From positions 1 to 64,000 of IMG/VR virus record IMGVR_UViG_3300020203_000404: a stretch of DNA of 64,000 nucleotides; one strand, written 5' to 3'. The stretch is from a virus. Under the pieces are notes generated by a model that was not told the DNA's origin, did no database searches, and saw nothing but the letters and a program-made list of their open reading frames with translations. Shown here one piece after another: positions 1-6,379 of this stretch (the first letter of the stretch is position 1; every line of letters begins with the position of its first letter). Both the position numbers and the translations under genes were made by a program.

Positions 1-21
1 TCAACCGTCGGCTCAAAGTGA
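1..21 (+). CDS. 3' end of a hexapeptide-repeat (left-handed beta-helix) protein
   Basis: The window opens with the last six codons (S-T-V-G-S-K) and TGA of a gene identical in its 3' end to the complete paralogues that follow. The same TGA-ATTTTTGCTTGACA junction leads straight into the next promoter. It shows that the paralogue array continues upstream of the window. Confidence 0.85.
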   Translation, partial: STVGSK

Positions 22-28
22 TTTTTGC

Positions 29-56
29 TTGACAGACCGCGAGAATGATGTATCAT
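29..56 (+). promoter_or_regulatory. sigma-70 promoter, leaderless, for the first beta-helix gene
   Basis: TTGACA (29-34), a 16-nt spacer and TATCAT (51-56) are followed after six bases (TAAAAC) by the ATG at 63. A start site at the usual distance from the -10 box falls on or next to the A of the ATG, so the mRNA would have no 5' leader. No Shine-Dalgarno sequence exists. Confidence 0.8.
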
Positions 57-62
57 TAAAAC

Positions 63-398
63 ATGAAAACCATCACGCACACGAACCCGAACGGCAAGAC
101 CGTTCAAGTCAACGTCGGCGAGAACGTGACCATCGGCAAGAACGTGACCATCGCCAAGAACGTGACCATCGCCAAGAATTCGACTATCGGCGTCGGATCG
201 TACTGCGGCGTCGGATCGACCATCGGCGAGAACGTGACCATCGGCGAGAACGTGACCATCGCCAAGAACCCGTACATCAGCCGGGGTTCGACCGTCGGCG
301 ACGGCTCGTACATCGGCGAGGGTTCGCACATCGGCGAGAACGTGACCATCGACCGGGACGCGACCATCGCCCCCGGCTCAGCCGTCGGCTCAAAGTGA
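63..398 (+). CDS. hexapeptide-repeat left-handed beta-helix protein, copy 1 (15 units)
   Basis: The 111-residue product has the family's 20-residue N-terminal cap (MKTITHTNPNGKTVQVNVGE) and then 15 uninterrupted hexads of the form x-[VAS]-x-[IV]-[GADS]-x, ending APGSAVGSK. The pattern fits the I-G-x-x-[STAV]-x rule of the LpxA/LpxD-type left-handed beta-helix, with three hexads per turn predicting five turns. No catalytic histidine loop, enzyme domain, signal peptide or membrane segment is present. One unit contains a cysteine (GSYCGV). The ATG was chosen because the promoter lies immediately before it and the cap is shared by all paralogues. Function is unknown; a structural, decoy or ligand-binding role is inference only. 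Confidence 0.88.
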   Translation: MKTITHTNPNGKTVQVNVGENVTIGKNVTIAKNVTIAKNSTIGVGSYCGVGSTIGENVTIGENVTIAKNPYISRGSTVGDGSYIGEGSHIGENVTIDRDATIAPGSAVGSK

Positions 399-405
399 TT
401 TTTGC

Positions 406-433
406 TTGACAGACCGCGAGAATGATGTATCAT
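406..433 (+). promoter_or_regulatory. sigma-70 promoter, leaderless, beta-helix copy 2
   Basis: TTGACA (406-411), 16-nt spacer, TATCAT (428-433), six bases, then ATG at 440. The 45 bp from the preceding stop codon to this ATG are nearly identical between array members. Confidence 0.8.
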
Positions 434-439
434 TAAAAC

Positions 440-955
440 ATGAAAACCATCACGCACACGAACCCGAACGGCAAGACCGTTCAAGTCAACGTCGGCGAGC
501 ACGTGACCATCGGCCCGCACGCGACAATCGGCGATGACTCGACCATCGGCCCGCACTCGACAATCGGCGAGCACGCGAACATCGGCGAGGACTCGTACAT
601 CGGCGAGAACGTGACCATCGACGAGAACGCGATCGTCGGCGACGGCTCGTACATCGGCCCGCACTCGACCATCGGCGAGAACGCGACCATCGGCAAGAAC
701 GCGATCGTCAGCAAGAACTCGTACATCGGTGACGGCTCGTACATCGGCAAGGGCTCGAACATCTGCAAGAACGTGACCATCGTCTCGCACTCGACCATCG
801 GCAAGAACGTGACCATCGGCTCGTACTCGACTATCGGCTCGTACTCGACCATCGGCCAGAACGCGATCATCGGCGAGAACTCGTACATCGGCTGGAACGT
901 GACCATCGACGAGAACGCGACCATCGCCCCCGGCTCAATCGTCGGCTCAAAGTGA
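440..955 (+). CDS. hexapeptide-repeat left-handed beta-helix protein, copy 2 (25 units)
   Basis: This 171-residue paralogue carries the same N-terminal cap and 25 hexads, with units rich in histidine (EH, PH, SH) near the start. It shares a run of units (GSYIGK, GSNI, NVTI, HSTIGK, NVTIGS, YSTIG) with copy 7 at 5248, which points to exchange of blocks between genes. It ends APGSIVGSK. All units are in register, without the loops that interrupt the helix in acyltransferases. One cysteine is present (GSNICK). No enzymatic residue set is recognisable. Confidence 0.88.
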   Translation: MKTITHTNPNGKTVQVNVGEHVTIGPHATIGDDSTIGPHSTIGEHANIGEDSYIGENVTIDENAIVGDGSYIGPHSTIGENATIGKNAIVSKNSYIGDGSYIGKGSNICKNVTIVSHSTIGKNVTIGSYSTIGSYSTIGQNAIIGENSYIGWNVTIDENATIAPGSIVGSK

Positions 956-962
956 TTTTTGT

Positions 963-990
963 TTGACAGACCGCGAGAATGATGTATCAT
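963..990 (+). promoter_or_regulatory. sigma-70 promoter, leaderless, beta-helix copy 3
   Basis: TTGACA (963-968), 16-nt spacer and TATCAT (985-990), with the ATG at 997 six bases downstream. Confidence 0.8.
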
Positions 991-996
991 TAAAAC

Positions 997-1386
997 ATGA
1001 AAACCATCACGCACACGAACCCGAACGGCAAGACCGTTCAAGTCAACGTCGGCGAGAACGTGACCATCGACAAGAACGTGACCATCGGCGAGAACGTGAC
1101 CATCGGCAAGCACGCGAACATCGGCAAGCACGCGAACATCGGCGAGGATTCGTACATCGACGAGCACGTGACAATCGGCGAGCACGCGACCATCGGCGAG
1201 CACGCGACCATCGGCGAGCACGCGACCATCGGCGAATACGTGCTCATCTACGAGAACGTGACCATCGGCTGGAACGTGACCATCGACGAGAACGCGAACA
1301 TCGGCTGGAACGTGACCATCGACGAGAACGCGATCATCGACGAGAACGCGATCATCGCCCCCTGCTCAACCGTCGGCTCAAAGTGA
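997..1386 (+). CDS. hexapeptide-repeat left-handed beta-helix protein, copy 3 (18 units)
   Basis: The product has 129 residues: the shared cap and 18 hexads, which would make exactly six turns. It contains three consecutive identical HATIGE units and an alternation of GW-NVTIDE units near the C terminus, signatures of recent local unit duplication. The rare unit YVLIYE is related to YVLICE in the copies at 4727 and 6380. The end is APCSTVGSK, with a cysteine replacing the usual glycine. Function unknown. Confidence 0.88.
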   Translation: MKTITHTNPNGKTVQVNVGENVTIDKNVTIGENVTIGKHANIGKHANIGEDSYIDEHVTIGEHATIGEHATIGEHATIGEYVLIYENVTIGWNVTIDENANIGWNVTIDENAIIDENAIIAPCSTVGSK

Positions 1387-1393
1387 TTTTTGC

Positions 1394-1421
1394 TTGACGG
1401 GCCGCGAGAATGATGTATCAT
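1394..1421 (+). promoter_or_regulatory. sigma-70 promoter, leaderless, beta-helix copy 4
   Basis: TTGACG (1394-1399), 16-nt spacer, TATCAT (1416-1421), then TGAAGC and the ATG at 1428. The -35 box differs from its neighbours by one base. Confidence 0.78.
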
Positions 1422-1427
1422 TGAAGC

Positions 1428-2159
1428 ATGAAAACCATCACGCACACGAACCCGAACGGCAAGACCGTTCAAGTCAACGTCGGCGAGCACGTGACCATCG
1501 GCGAGCACGTGACCATCGGCGAGCACGCGACCATCGGCGAGGACTCGTACATCGGCTCGTACGCGACCATCGGCTCGTACGCGACCATCGGCGAGAACGT
1601 GACCATCGGCTCGTACTCGACCATCGGCGAGAACGTGACCATCGGCTCGTACTCGACCATCGGCGAGCACGCGACCATCGGCAAGAACGCGATCGTCAGC
1701 AAGAACTCGTACATCGGCCGGAGTTCGAACATCGGCGAGGACTCGTACATCGGCGAGTGCTCGTACATCGGCAGGAACGCGACCATCGGCAGGAACGCGA
1801 CCATCGGCCCGCACTCGACCATCGGCAGGAACGCGACCATCGGCGAATACGCGAACATCGTCGATGGTTCGCACGTCGGCTCGTACTCGACCATCGGCGA
1901 GAACGTGACCATCGGCGAGGACTCGTACATCGGCGAGAACGCGACCATCGGCAGGAACGCGATCATCGGCAAGAACGCGATCATCGGCAAGAACGCGATC
2001 ATCGGCAAGAACGCGATCATCGGCTCGTACTCGACCATCGGCGAGCACGTGACAATCGGCGAGAACGTGACCATCGGCTGGAACGTGACCATCGACGAGA
2101 ACGCGATCATCGACGAGAACGCGATCATCGCCCCCGGCTCAATCGTCGGCTCAAAGTGA
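1428..2159 (+). CDS. hexapeptide-repeat left-handed beta-helix protein, copy 4 (37 units, longest)
   Basis: At 243 residues this is the longest member in the window: the cap plus 37 hexads, about twelve turns. Visible tandem duplications include two HVTIGE, two YATIG and a run of four NAIIG units. The block NATIGE-YANIVD-GSHVGS-YSTIGE-NVTI recurs in copy 8 (5895), and NAIVSK-NSYIGR-SSNIG recurs in copy 7. Codons inside a given unit are nearly always the same, so the units seem to have spread by recombination rather than drift. No signal peptide or catalytic motif. Confidence 0.88.
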   Translation: MKTITHTNPNGKTVQVNVGEHVTIGEHVTIGEHATIGEDSYIGSYATIGSYATIGENVTIGSYSTIGENVTIGSYSTIGEHATIGKNAIVSKNSYIGRSSNIGEDSYIGECSYIGRNATIGRNATIGPHSTIGRNATIGEYANIVDGSHVGSYSTIGENVTIGEDSYIGENATIGRNAIIGKNAIIGKNAIIGKNAIIGSYSTIGEHVTIGENVTIGWNVTIDENAIIDENAIIAPGSIVGSK

Positions 2160-2166
2160 TTTTTGC

Positions 2167-2194
2167 TTGACAGACCGCGAGAATGATGTATCAT
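2167..2194 (+). promoter_or_regulatory. sigma-70 promoter, leaderless, beta-helix copy 5
   Basis: TTGACA (2167-2172), 16-nt spacer, TATCAT (2189-2194), TGAAAT, then ATG at 2201. Confidence 0.8.
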
Positions 2195-2200
2195 TGAAAT

Positions 2201-2629
2201 ATGAGTACCATCACACATGTGAACCCGAACGGCGAAACCGTTCAAGTCAGCGTCGGCGAGAACGTGACCATCGGCGAGAACGTGACCATCGGCAAGAACG
2301 CGATCATCGGCAAGAACGCGATCATCGGCAAGAACGTGACCATCGGCTGGAACGTGACCATCGGCTGGAACGTGACCATCGGCGAGAACGCGATCGTCAG
2401 CAAGAACGCGATCGTCAGCAAGAACGCGAACATCGGCGAGAACGCGAACATCGGCTCGTACTCGATCATCTGCCCGAACGCGATCATCGGCCAGAACGCG
2501 ATCATCGGCGAGAACTCGTACATCGGCTGGAACGTGACCATCGGCTCGTACTCGACCATCGGCGAGAACGCGATCATCGGCTATGGCGTAACCATCGACG
2601 AGGGCTCGACCATCGGCCCAGACGCCTGA
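2201..2629 (+). CDS. hexapeptide-repeat left-handed beta-helix protein, copy 5 (20 units, GPDA end)
   Basis: This 142-residue member belongs to a second cap type (MSTITHVNPNGETVQVSVGE) and ends GSTIGPDA instead of APGSIVGSK. The same two features recur together in copy 12 at 12918. It has 20 hexads, several in identical tandem pairs (GKNAII, GWNVTI, NAIVSK). The stop codon is followed not by another TTGACA promoter but by a hairpin series shared with the cassette elements further right, so this gene closes the first run of the array. Confidence 0.88.
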   Translation: MSTITHVNPNGETVQVSVGENVTIGENVTIGKNAIIGKNAIIGKNVTIGWNVTIGWNVTIGENAIVSKNAIVSKNANIGENANIGSYSIICPNAIIGQNAIIGENSYIGWNVTIGSYSTIGENAIIGYGVTIDEGSTIGPDA

Positions 2630-2637
2630 GGGGCGAC

Positions 2638-2691
2638 GGGGCGGCCCACGGGCTCGCCCCTTGCACGCTAAAAAAACGTGCATAGCTTAGG
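2638..2691 (+). repeat. partial copy of the intergenic hairpin element
   Basis: A GC hairpin with a four-base CACG loop (2638-2660) and the GCACG-CTAAAAAAA-CGTGC hairpin match the first two parts of the repeated element seen in full at 9396-9554. The large GC hairpin and the promoter are missing here, so this is a truncated copy. Confidence 0.65.
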
Positions 2692-2781
2692 GCTCTGGTC
2701 TTCGCCTAGATCCAAGGGACGCGATCCTGTGCCCCCTCTATTCTTTTTCAAGATTCTACTAGCCTTTCCTTGAAAATGAGG

Positions 2782-2807
2782 TAATCTAATGGTGTCCACA
2801 GTGGACA
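2782..2807 (+). promoter_or_regulatory. promoter -10 with a perfect palindromic operator
   Basis: A -10-like TAATCT (2782-2787) is followed at once by a perfect inverted repeat, TGTCCAC-A-GTGGACA (2793-2807). The palindrome covers the expected transcription start of the ribbon-helix-helix gene at 2837. That position and the two-fold symmetry suit an operator bound by the product (inference). Confidence 0.55.
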
Positions 2808-2836
2808 TCCGAAACAGCAACAGAAAGCACAACATC

Positions 2837-3028
2837 ATGTCGAACAGTACCGAAGTCAAGCGTGGCCGTGGTCGTCCCAAGTCTTTCCCGAATGCCGAGA
2901 CGCGAATGGCGGGTTTCAACCTGCCGGTCGCTACGCTAGAGAAGATCGTCGCGGCGGCTGCCAAGCGTGGCACCAACCAGAACACCCTTCTGGATCGTGC
3001 GGTGAATGCTTACCTCCGCAAGAGCTGA
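2837..3028 (+). CDS. ribbon-helix-helix DNA-binding protein with AT-hook-like N terminus
   Basis: The 63-residue product has an RGRGRP segment resembling an AT-hook (about residues 9-14), then a short beta strand (TRMAGFNLP) and two helices ending in a leucine/alanine-rich second helix. This is the layout of the Arc/CopG/MetJ ribbon-helix-helix fold, which binds operators as a dimer with the strand in the major groove. The ATG at 2837 was preferred over one at 2789, because the latter overlaps the promoter and operator and its extra residues lack family character. The palindrome in its own promoter suggests autorepression. A strong terminator follows. Confidence 0.65.
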   Translation: MSNSTEVKRGRGRPKSFPNAETRMAGFNLPVATLEKIVAAAAKRGTNQNTLLDRAVNAYLRKS

Positions 3029-3057
3029 GTCGCGGACGGGTCCGTGAGTACTGGAAA

Positions 3058-3092
3058 AGGCTAGGGAGAAATCCCTGGCCTCTTCCTTTTTC
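3058..3092 (+). terminator. rho-independent terminator after the RHH gene
   Basis: A 10-bp stem (AGGCTAGGGA paired with TCCCTGGCCT, one G-U) closes a GAAA tetraloop and is followed by a T-rich tract (CTTCCTTTTTC). Confidence 0.85.
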
Positions 3093-3109
3093 TGGGGTAC
3101 TATTCTCAC

Positions 3110-3463
3110 ATGCAAGTCAAAGTCTACTTCAATCTACACAAGCGAACGTGGTCTATTCTGCACAAGACTCCGAAGGGGTGGCGGCTGTGGGGTCACTCGC
3201 CGCGTGTGACGCTGGCAGGCGTGACGTGGAAGGTGAGCGAAGCGGGCCGTCAGCGTGTTCTTCGGGAGCGTCGCAAGAACGTCCACGCCTTCGGCATCGG
3301 TATCCTGCTCGACAATGAGAACGCTCCCGAAGGGGAGTTTCTGCCGGTGAAGTACAATCCCTACGAATCGGGTTTCTTTTGCGTGAACGGTACGCCTGTA
3401 CACGCAAGCCGGTTTGCAGTGTTCACGCCCGAAAGACGTGTTTTTGCTTGCCTAAATCCCTGA
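3110..3463 (+). CDS. conserved phage-type protein of unknown function (RVLRERRKNVHAF motif)
   Basis: A basic 117-residue protein with the central motif GRQRVLRERRKNVHAF (about residues 47-62) and a later YNPY motif. From memory, short phage and bacterial proteins with a similar VYFNLHK start and the same NVHAF motif exist, but their function is not known to me. A -10 box TACTAT (3098-3103) ends six bases before the ATG, so the message is predicted leaderless, while the -35 match (TGGCCT) is poor. The terminator just upstream isolates it from the preceding gene. Confidence 0.65.
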   Translation: MQVKVYFNLHKRTWSILHKTPKGWRLWGHSPRVTLAGVTWKVSEAGRQRVLRERRKNVHAFGIGILLDNENAPEGEFLPVKYNPYESGFFCVNGTPVHASRFAVFTPERRVFACLNP

Positions 3464-3481
3464 GGAAGATATACTGAGATA

Positions 3482-3778
3482 ATGAAGTACAGAATCGTCA
3501 AGCACGACAAGCTCAACTGGGCCATTCAAGAGTACCAAGAAGGTGGGGGGGAAATCTCTCGCGGTCCCTACGCCGGTCAGGCGATGCAAGAGAAGTGGAA
3601 GCCCGCCAAGGCGTTCTACCCTTCGCTGCAACGTGCAGCCCTGAACTTGCTCGACATGGCAGCGGGTGATACACTGGAAGCGGGCGAGGCTCAGGGCATC
3701 TTGGATGCCCTCAGGATCGCGGAAACGAGAGTCTTGGAAACGTTACGGGCTATGACACCCGAAGAGGTCGCACGATGA
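3482..3778 (+). CDS. small conserved phage protein, unknown function
   Basis: The 98-residue protein begins MKYRIVKHDKLNWAIQEYQEGG and contains a YPSLQRAALNLLDMAAGD helix. It resembles small phage proteins of the DUF5405 kind from memory, but this is tentative. Its promoter lies inside the 3' end of the preceding gene: TTGCCT (3448-3453), 16 nt, TATACT (3470-3475), then six bases to the ATG. Its stop overlaps the start of the next gene by four bases, so the two are coupled. Confidence 0.6.
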   Translation: MKYRIVKHDKLNWAIQEYQEGGGEISRGPYAGQAMQEKWKPAKAFYPSLQRAALNLLDMAAGDTLEAGEAQGILDALRIAETRVLETLRAMTPEEVAR

Positions 3779-4026
3779 GGTATCGCATCAATTGGACGGA
3801 ATCGGTAGGCTATTCTATCTACGTTCAGGCTGACTCGAAAGAAGAGGCGTTGACGAAGTTCCACGAGGGTGGTTACGAGGCCGACATGTCGCGTGCGTTC
3901 GAGAGTTTCTGCGAAATGCAGGAAGACGCGGAGGCCGAGGAATGCGACGGCTGCAACGGCACCGGCACCACGGGCGGCGGCCCTCCCGGTTCGGCCAGTC
4001 CGTGTGACTGCTGCAACGGTGCGTAA
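3775..4026 (+). CDS. DpnD/PcfM-like N-domain fused to a CxxCxGxG zinc-binding tail
   Basis: Residues 1-30 (MRYRINWTESVGYSIYVQAD with a following KEEAL) look like the short beta-alpha DpnD/PcfM-type domain. The C terminus has CDGCNGTGTTGG and then CDCC, a CxxCxGxG-style knuckle as in DnaJ zinc fingers, so zinc binding is likely. The gene overlaps the previous one by four bases (ATGA). A diverged copy of this gene, including the end of the upstream gene, was reused in the chimera at 13429. Function unknown. Confidence 0.55.
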   Translation: MRYRINWTESVGYSIYVQADSKEEALTKFHEGGYEADMSRAFESFCEMQEDAEAEECDGCNGTGTTGGGPPGSASPCDCCNGA

Positions 4027-4071
4027 CATTCTCTTGACTGCGTGCCATTGTCGCTATATGATAATAGCACT

Positions 4072-4164
4072 ATGGCACGCAAGAAGCACGATCTGCCCAA
4101 GGCTGTTCAGGACATAGCCGCAAAACCCGTTTCAAGGACCGCAAGAGGCAACAACAATGAATGA
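4072..4164 (+). CDS. 30-residue basic peptide
   Basis: A short frame (MARKKHDLPKAVQDIA...) starts nine bases after a TATGAT -10 box, with TTGACT (about 4034) 17 nt upstream of it, so it is the first start codon on a near-leaderless transcript. Its end overlaps the next gene by eight bases. It may be a true small protein or a leader that couples translation to the gene at 4157. Confidence 0.4.
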   Translation: MARKKHDLPKAVQDIAAKPVSRTARGNNNE

Positions 4165-4357
4165 GCGTGTTATCAATTTGCAATTCGACTCTGTCTGCGT
4201 CATCACAACTGAGCAATACGACGCTATCAAGCGTGATCTTGAAATACGTATAATGGTGGACAGTGCTCAGCCGGGGGACCATATCTTGGCACGGCTGTTA
4301 ATCAACGCGGAATATCGCTACCATGAAATCAAGATGCTAGAGAATGTCGTTGACTGA
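4157..4357 (+). CDS. small hypothetical protein
   Basis: A 66-residue acidic protein of mixed alpha/beta character with no motif that I recognise. It follows the 30-residue peptide with an 8-base overlap and has no clear Shine-Dalgarno site, so it is probably translated by coupling. The -35 box of the next gene's promoter overlaps its stop codon. Confidence 0.5.
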   Translation: MNERVINLQFDSVCVITTEQYDAIKRDLEIRIMVDSAQPGDHILARLLINAEYRYHEIKMLENVVD

Positions 4358-4378
4358 TAGCATTTTATGCGATAGAAT
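4350..4378 (+). promoter_or_regulatory. sigma-70 promoter, leaderless
   Basis: TTGACT (4350-4355), 17-nt spacer and TAGAAT (4373-4378), with the ATG at 4384 five bases later. An almost identical copy lies at 4617-4645. Confidence 0.75.
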
Positions 4379-4383
4379 AAAGC

Positions 4384-4620
4384 ATGAAGAACACAATCGA
4401 AAACCAGTGGCGATGGATGGACAGGCTCAAAGCGGGCACGAAGATCGTCACCAAGGGAGATACTTGGATTCTTCCCAAGTGGAAGAATAATCACCTTGGC
4501 ATCAAGTACGCCGAAAGCGTCTTCATCAACGTCAGCACGGGAGACCTGAAACACTATTCTAGGCTCACAGACTTGGAAAAGCCGCCCCGCATTGAGGGCC
4601 ACAGTTCGGTTTTCATTTGA
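4384..4620 (+). CDS. small hypothetical protein
   Basis: A 78-residue protein with two tryptophans close to the N terminus (QWRWMD) and a lysine-rich middle. No domain is recognised. It stands alone between two nearly identical promoters and is predicted to be read from a leaderless mRNA. The duplicated promoter downstream suggests that this gene and the broken one at 4654 arrived by a cassette duplication. Confidence 0.5.
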   Translation: MKNTIENQWRWMDRLKAGTKIVTKGDTWILPKWKNNHLGIKYAESVFINVSTGDLKHYSRLTDLEKPPRIEGHSSVFI

Positions 4621-4645
4621 CTGATAGCATGTTATGCGATAGAAT
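4617..4645 (+). promoter_or_regulatory. duplicate sigma-70 promoter before a broken gene
   Basis: TTGACT (4617-4622), 17-nt spacer and TAGAAT (4640-4645), matching the promoter at 4350 except for a few bases. It drives the gene start at 4654 and probably the beta-helix gene at 4727. Confidence 0.65.
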
Positions 4646-4653
4646 AAAACATC

Positions 4654-4726
4654 ATGAACACACAAACGACCGAAGTCTACAAGGATTGCTTGGGTTGCAA
4701 GTACTGTAATGATGTATCATCGAAAT
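4654..4726 (+). pseudogene. 5' fragment of a cysteine-containing gene fused to a beta-helix promoter
   Basis: An ATG follows the promoter at 4617 and encodes MNTQTTEVYKDCLGCKYC (C-x2-C-x2-C), then the DNA switches to the conserved sequence that normally surrounds the -10 box of beta-helix genes (TAATGATGTATCAT). The frame stays open but reads the beta-helix repeats out of frame as a basic Arg/Asp/His repeat, so the original gene is truncated. The recombination removed the usual TTGACA of the downstream gene. Confidence 0.6.
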
Positions 4727-5206
4727 ATGAGTACCATCACGCACACGAACCCGAACGGCAAGACCGTTCAAGTCAACGTCGGCGAGAACGTGACCATCGG
4801 CGAATACGTGCTCATCTGCGAGAACGCGACCATCGGCTCGCACTCGACCATCGGCTCGCACTCGACCATCGGCAGGAACGCGACCATCGGCTGGAACGCA
4901 ACCATCGGCGAGGACTCGTACATCGGCTCATACTCGATCATCGGCGAGAACGCAACCATCGGCTCGTACTCGTACATCGGCAAGTACGCGATCATCGGCA
5001 AGAACGCGACCATCGGCGAGAACGCGACCATCGGCGAGAACGCGACCATCGGCAAGAACGTGACCATCGGCTCGTACTCGACCGTCGGCAAGAACGCGAT
5101 CATCGGCGAGAACGCGAACATCGGCGAGAACTCGTACATCGTCCGGGACGCGATCGTCGGCCAGGACGCGACCATCGCCCACGGCTCAATCGTCGGCCTA
5201 AAGTGA
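4727..5206 (+). CDS. hexapeptide-repeat left-handed beta-helix protein, copy 6 (23 units)
   Basis: The start MSTITHTNPNGK at 4727 fits the family cap; the earlier in-frame ATG at 4709 adds residues found in no paralogue. It has 159 residues and 23 hexads. Its last units (NSYIVR-DAIVGQ-DATIA) are shared with copy 8, and YVLICE with copy 9. It keeps the -10 box (TATCAT) but the upstream fusion leaves no good -35 box at the right distance, so it may depend on the TTGACT promoter at 4617. It ends GSIVGLK. Confidence 0.85.
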   Translation: MSTITHTNPNGKTVQVNVGENVTIGEYVLICENATIGSHSTIGSHSTIGRNATIGWNATIGEDSYIGSYSIIGENATIGSYSYIGKYAIIGKNATIGENATIGENATIGKNVTIGSYSTVGKNAIIGENANIGENSYIVRDAIVGQDATIAHGSIVGLK

Positions 5207-5213
5207 TTTTTGC

Positions 5214-5241
5214 TTGACGAGCCGCGAGAATAATGTATAAT
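5214..5241 (+). promoter_or_regulatory. sigma-70 promoter, leaderless, beta-helix copy 7
   Basis: TTGACG (5214-5219), 16-nt spacer and a consensus TATAAT (5236-5241), six bases before the ATG at 5248. Confidence 0.8.
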
Positions 5242-5247
5242 TGAAGC

Positions 5248-5853
5248 ATGAAAACCATCACGCACACGAACCCGAACGGCAAGACCGTTCAAGTCAGCGT
5301 CGGCGAGAACGTGACCATCGGCAAGAACGCGAACATCAGCTGGAACGTGACCATCGGCTCGTACTCGACCATCGGCAAGAACGCGAACATCAGCTGGAAC
5401 GTGACCATCGGCTCGCACTCGACCATCGGCGAGCACGCGACCATCGGCAAGAACGCGATCGTCAGCAAGAACTCGTACATCGGCCGGAGTTCGAACATCG
5501 GTGACGGCTCGTACATCGGCAAGGGCTCGAACATCGGCAAGAACGTGACCATCTGCAAGAACGTGACCATCGTCTCGCACTCGACCATCGGCAAGAACGT
5601 GACCATCGGCTCGTACTCGACTATCGGCGAGCACGCGAACATCAGCGAGAACGCGATCATCGACTATGGCGTAACCATCGGCTCGTACGTGACCATCGAC
5701 TTGTACTCGTACATCGGCTCGCACTCGACCATCAGCTGGAACGTGACCATCAGCTGGAACGTGACCATCGGCGAGAACGTGACCATCGGCGAGAACGTGA
5801 CCATCGACCGGGACGCGACCATCGCCCCCGGCTCAATCGTCGGCTCAAAGTGA
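5248..5853 (+). CDS. hexapeptide-repeat left-handed beta-helix protein, copy 7 (30 units)
   Basis: A 201-residue member with exactly 30 hexads, equal to ten turns. It begins with a three-unit block (NVTIGK/NANISW/NVTIGS plus YSTIGK) that is repeated at once, so higher-order repeats of several units exist. Serine often replaces the glycine after isoleucine (ISW). It shares blocks with copies 2 and 4. Tryptophan units (WN) and tyrosine units (SY) would put aromatic side chains at the helix corners. Function unknown. Confidence 0.88.
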   Translation: MKTITHTNPNGKTVQVSVGENVTIGKNANISWNVTIGSYSTIGKNANISWNVTIGSHSTIGEHATIGKNAIVSKNSYIGRSSNIGDGSYIGKGSNIGKNVTICKNVTIVSHSTIGKNVTIGSYSTIGEHANISENAIIDYGVTIGSYVTIDLYSYIGSHSTISWNVTISWNVTIGENVTIGENVTIDRDATIAPGSIVGSK

Positions 5854-5860
5854 TTTTTGC

Positions 5861-5888
5861 TTGACAGACCGCGAGAATGATGTATCAT
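5861..5888 (+). promoter_or_regulatory. sigma-70 promoter, leaderless, beta-helix copy 8
   Basis: TTGACA (5861-5866), 16-nt spacer and TATCAT (5883-5888), six bases before the ATG at 5895. Confidence 0.8.
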
Positions 5889-5894
5889 TAAAAC

Positions 5895-6338
5895 ATGAAA
5901 ACCATCACGCACACGAACCCGAACGGCAAGACCGTTCAAGTCAGCGTCGGCGAGAACGTGACCATCGGCGAGAACGCGATCATCGGCGAGAACGTGACCA
6001 TCGGCGAGGACTCGTACATCGGCGAGAACGCGATCATCGGCCCGCACTCGACCATCGGCTCGCACTTGACTATCGGCAGGAACGCGACCATCGGCGAATA
6101 CGCGAACATCGTCGATGGTTCGCACGTCGGCTCGTACTCGACCATCGGCGAGAACGTGACCATCTACGAGAACGCGATCATCCGCGAGCACGCGACCATC
6201 GGCAAGAACGCGATCATCCGCGAGCACGCGAGCATCGGCAAGAACGCGACCATCGGCAAGAACTCGTACATCGTCCGGGACGCGATCGTCGGCCAGGACG
6301 CGACCATCGCCCCCGGCTCAATCGTCTGCTCAAAGTGA
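5895..6338 (+). CDS. hexapeptide-repeat left-handed beta-helix protein, copy 8 (21 units)
   Basis: A 147-residue member with 21 hexads (seven turns). Its centre reproduces a block of copy 4 (NATIGE-YANIVD-GSHVGS-YSTIGE) and its end a block of copy 6 (NSYIVR-DAIVGQ-DATIA), so it reads as a mosaic of two neighbours. Units with arginine at the second variable position (NAIIRE, twice) are special to this copy. It ends APGSIVCSK. Confidence 0.88.
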   Translation: MKTITHTNPNGKTVQVSVGENVTIGENAIIGENVTIGEDSYIGENAIIGPHSTIGSHLTIGRNATIGEYANIVDGSHVGSYSTIGENVTIYENAIIREHATIGKNAIIREHASIGKNATIGKNSYIVRDAIVGQDATIAPGSIVCSK

Positions 6339-6345
6339 TTTTTGC

Positions 6346-6373
6346 TTGACAGACCGCGAGAATAATGTATAAT
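6346..6373 (+). promoter_or_regulatory. sigma-70 promoter, leaderless, beta-helix copy 9
   Basis: TTGACA (6346-6351), 16-nt spacer and TATAAT (6368-6373), six bases before the ATG at 6380. Confidence 0.82.
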
Positions 6374-6379
6374 TGAAGC

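Noticed and set aside
63-398. Acyltransferase or carbonic anhydrase function for the hexapeptide proteins
   Set aside because: No catalytic histidine loop, zinc-ligand set or coenzyme-binding extension is present in any copy.
1394-2683. Long alternative open frames over the beta-helix array on both strands (basic RERDHR-type on +; ADGRVLAD- and SPMVTF-type on -)
   Set aside because: They are open only because 18-bp units without stop codons repeat in frame. The + frames begin with a TTG that is the -35 box itself, upstream of the predicted transcript, and no promoter or ribosome site serves the - frames.
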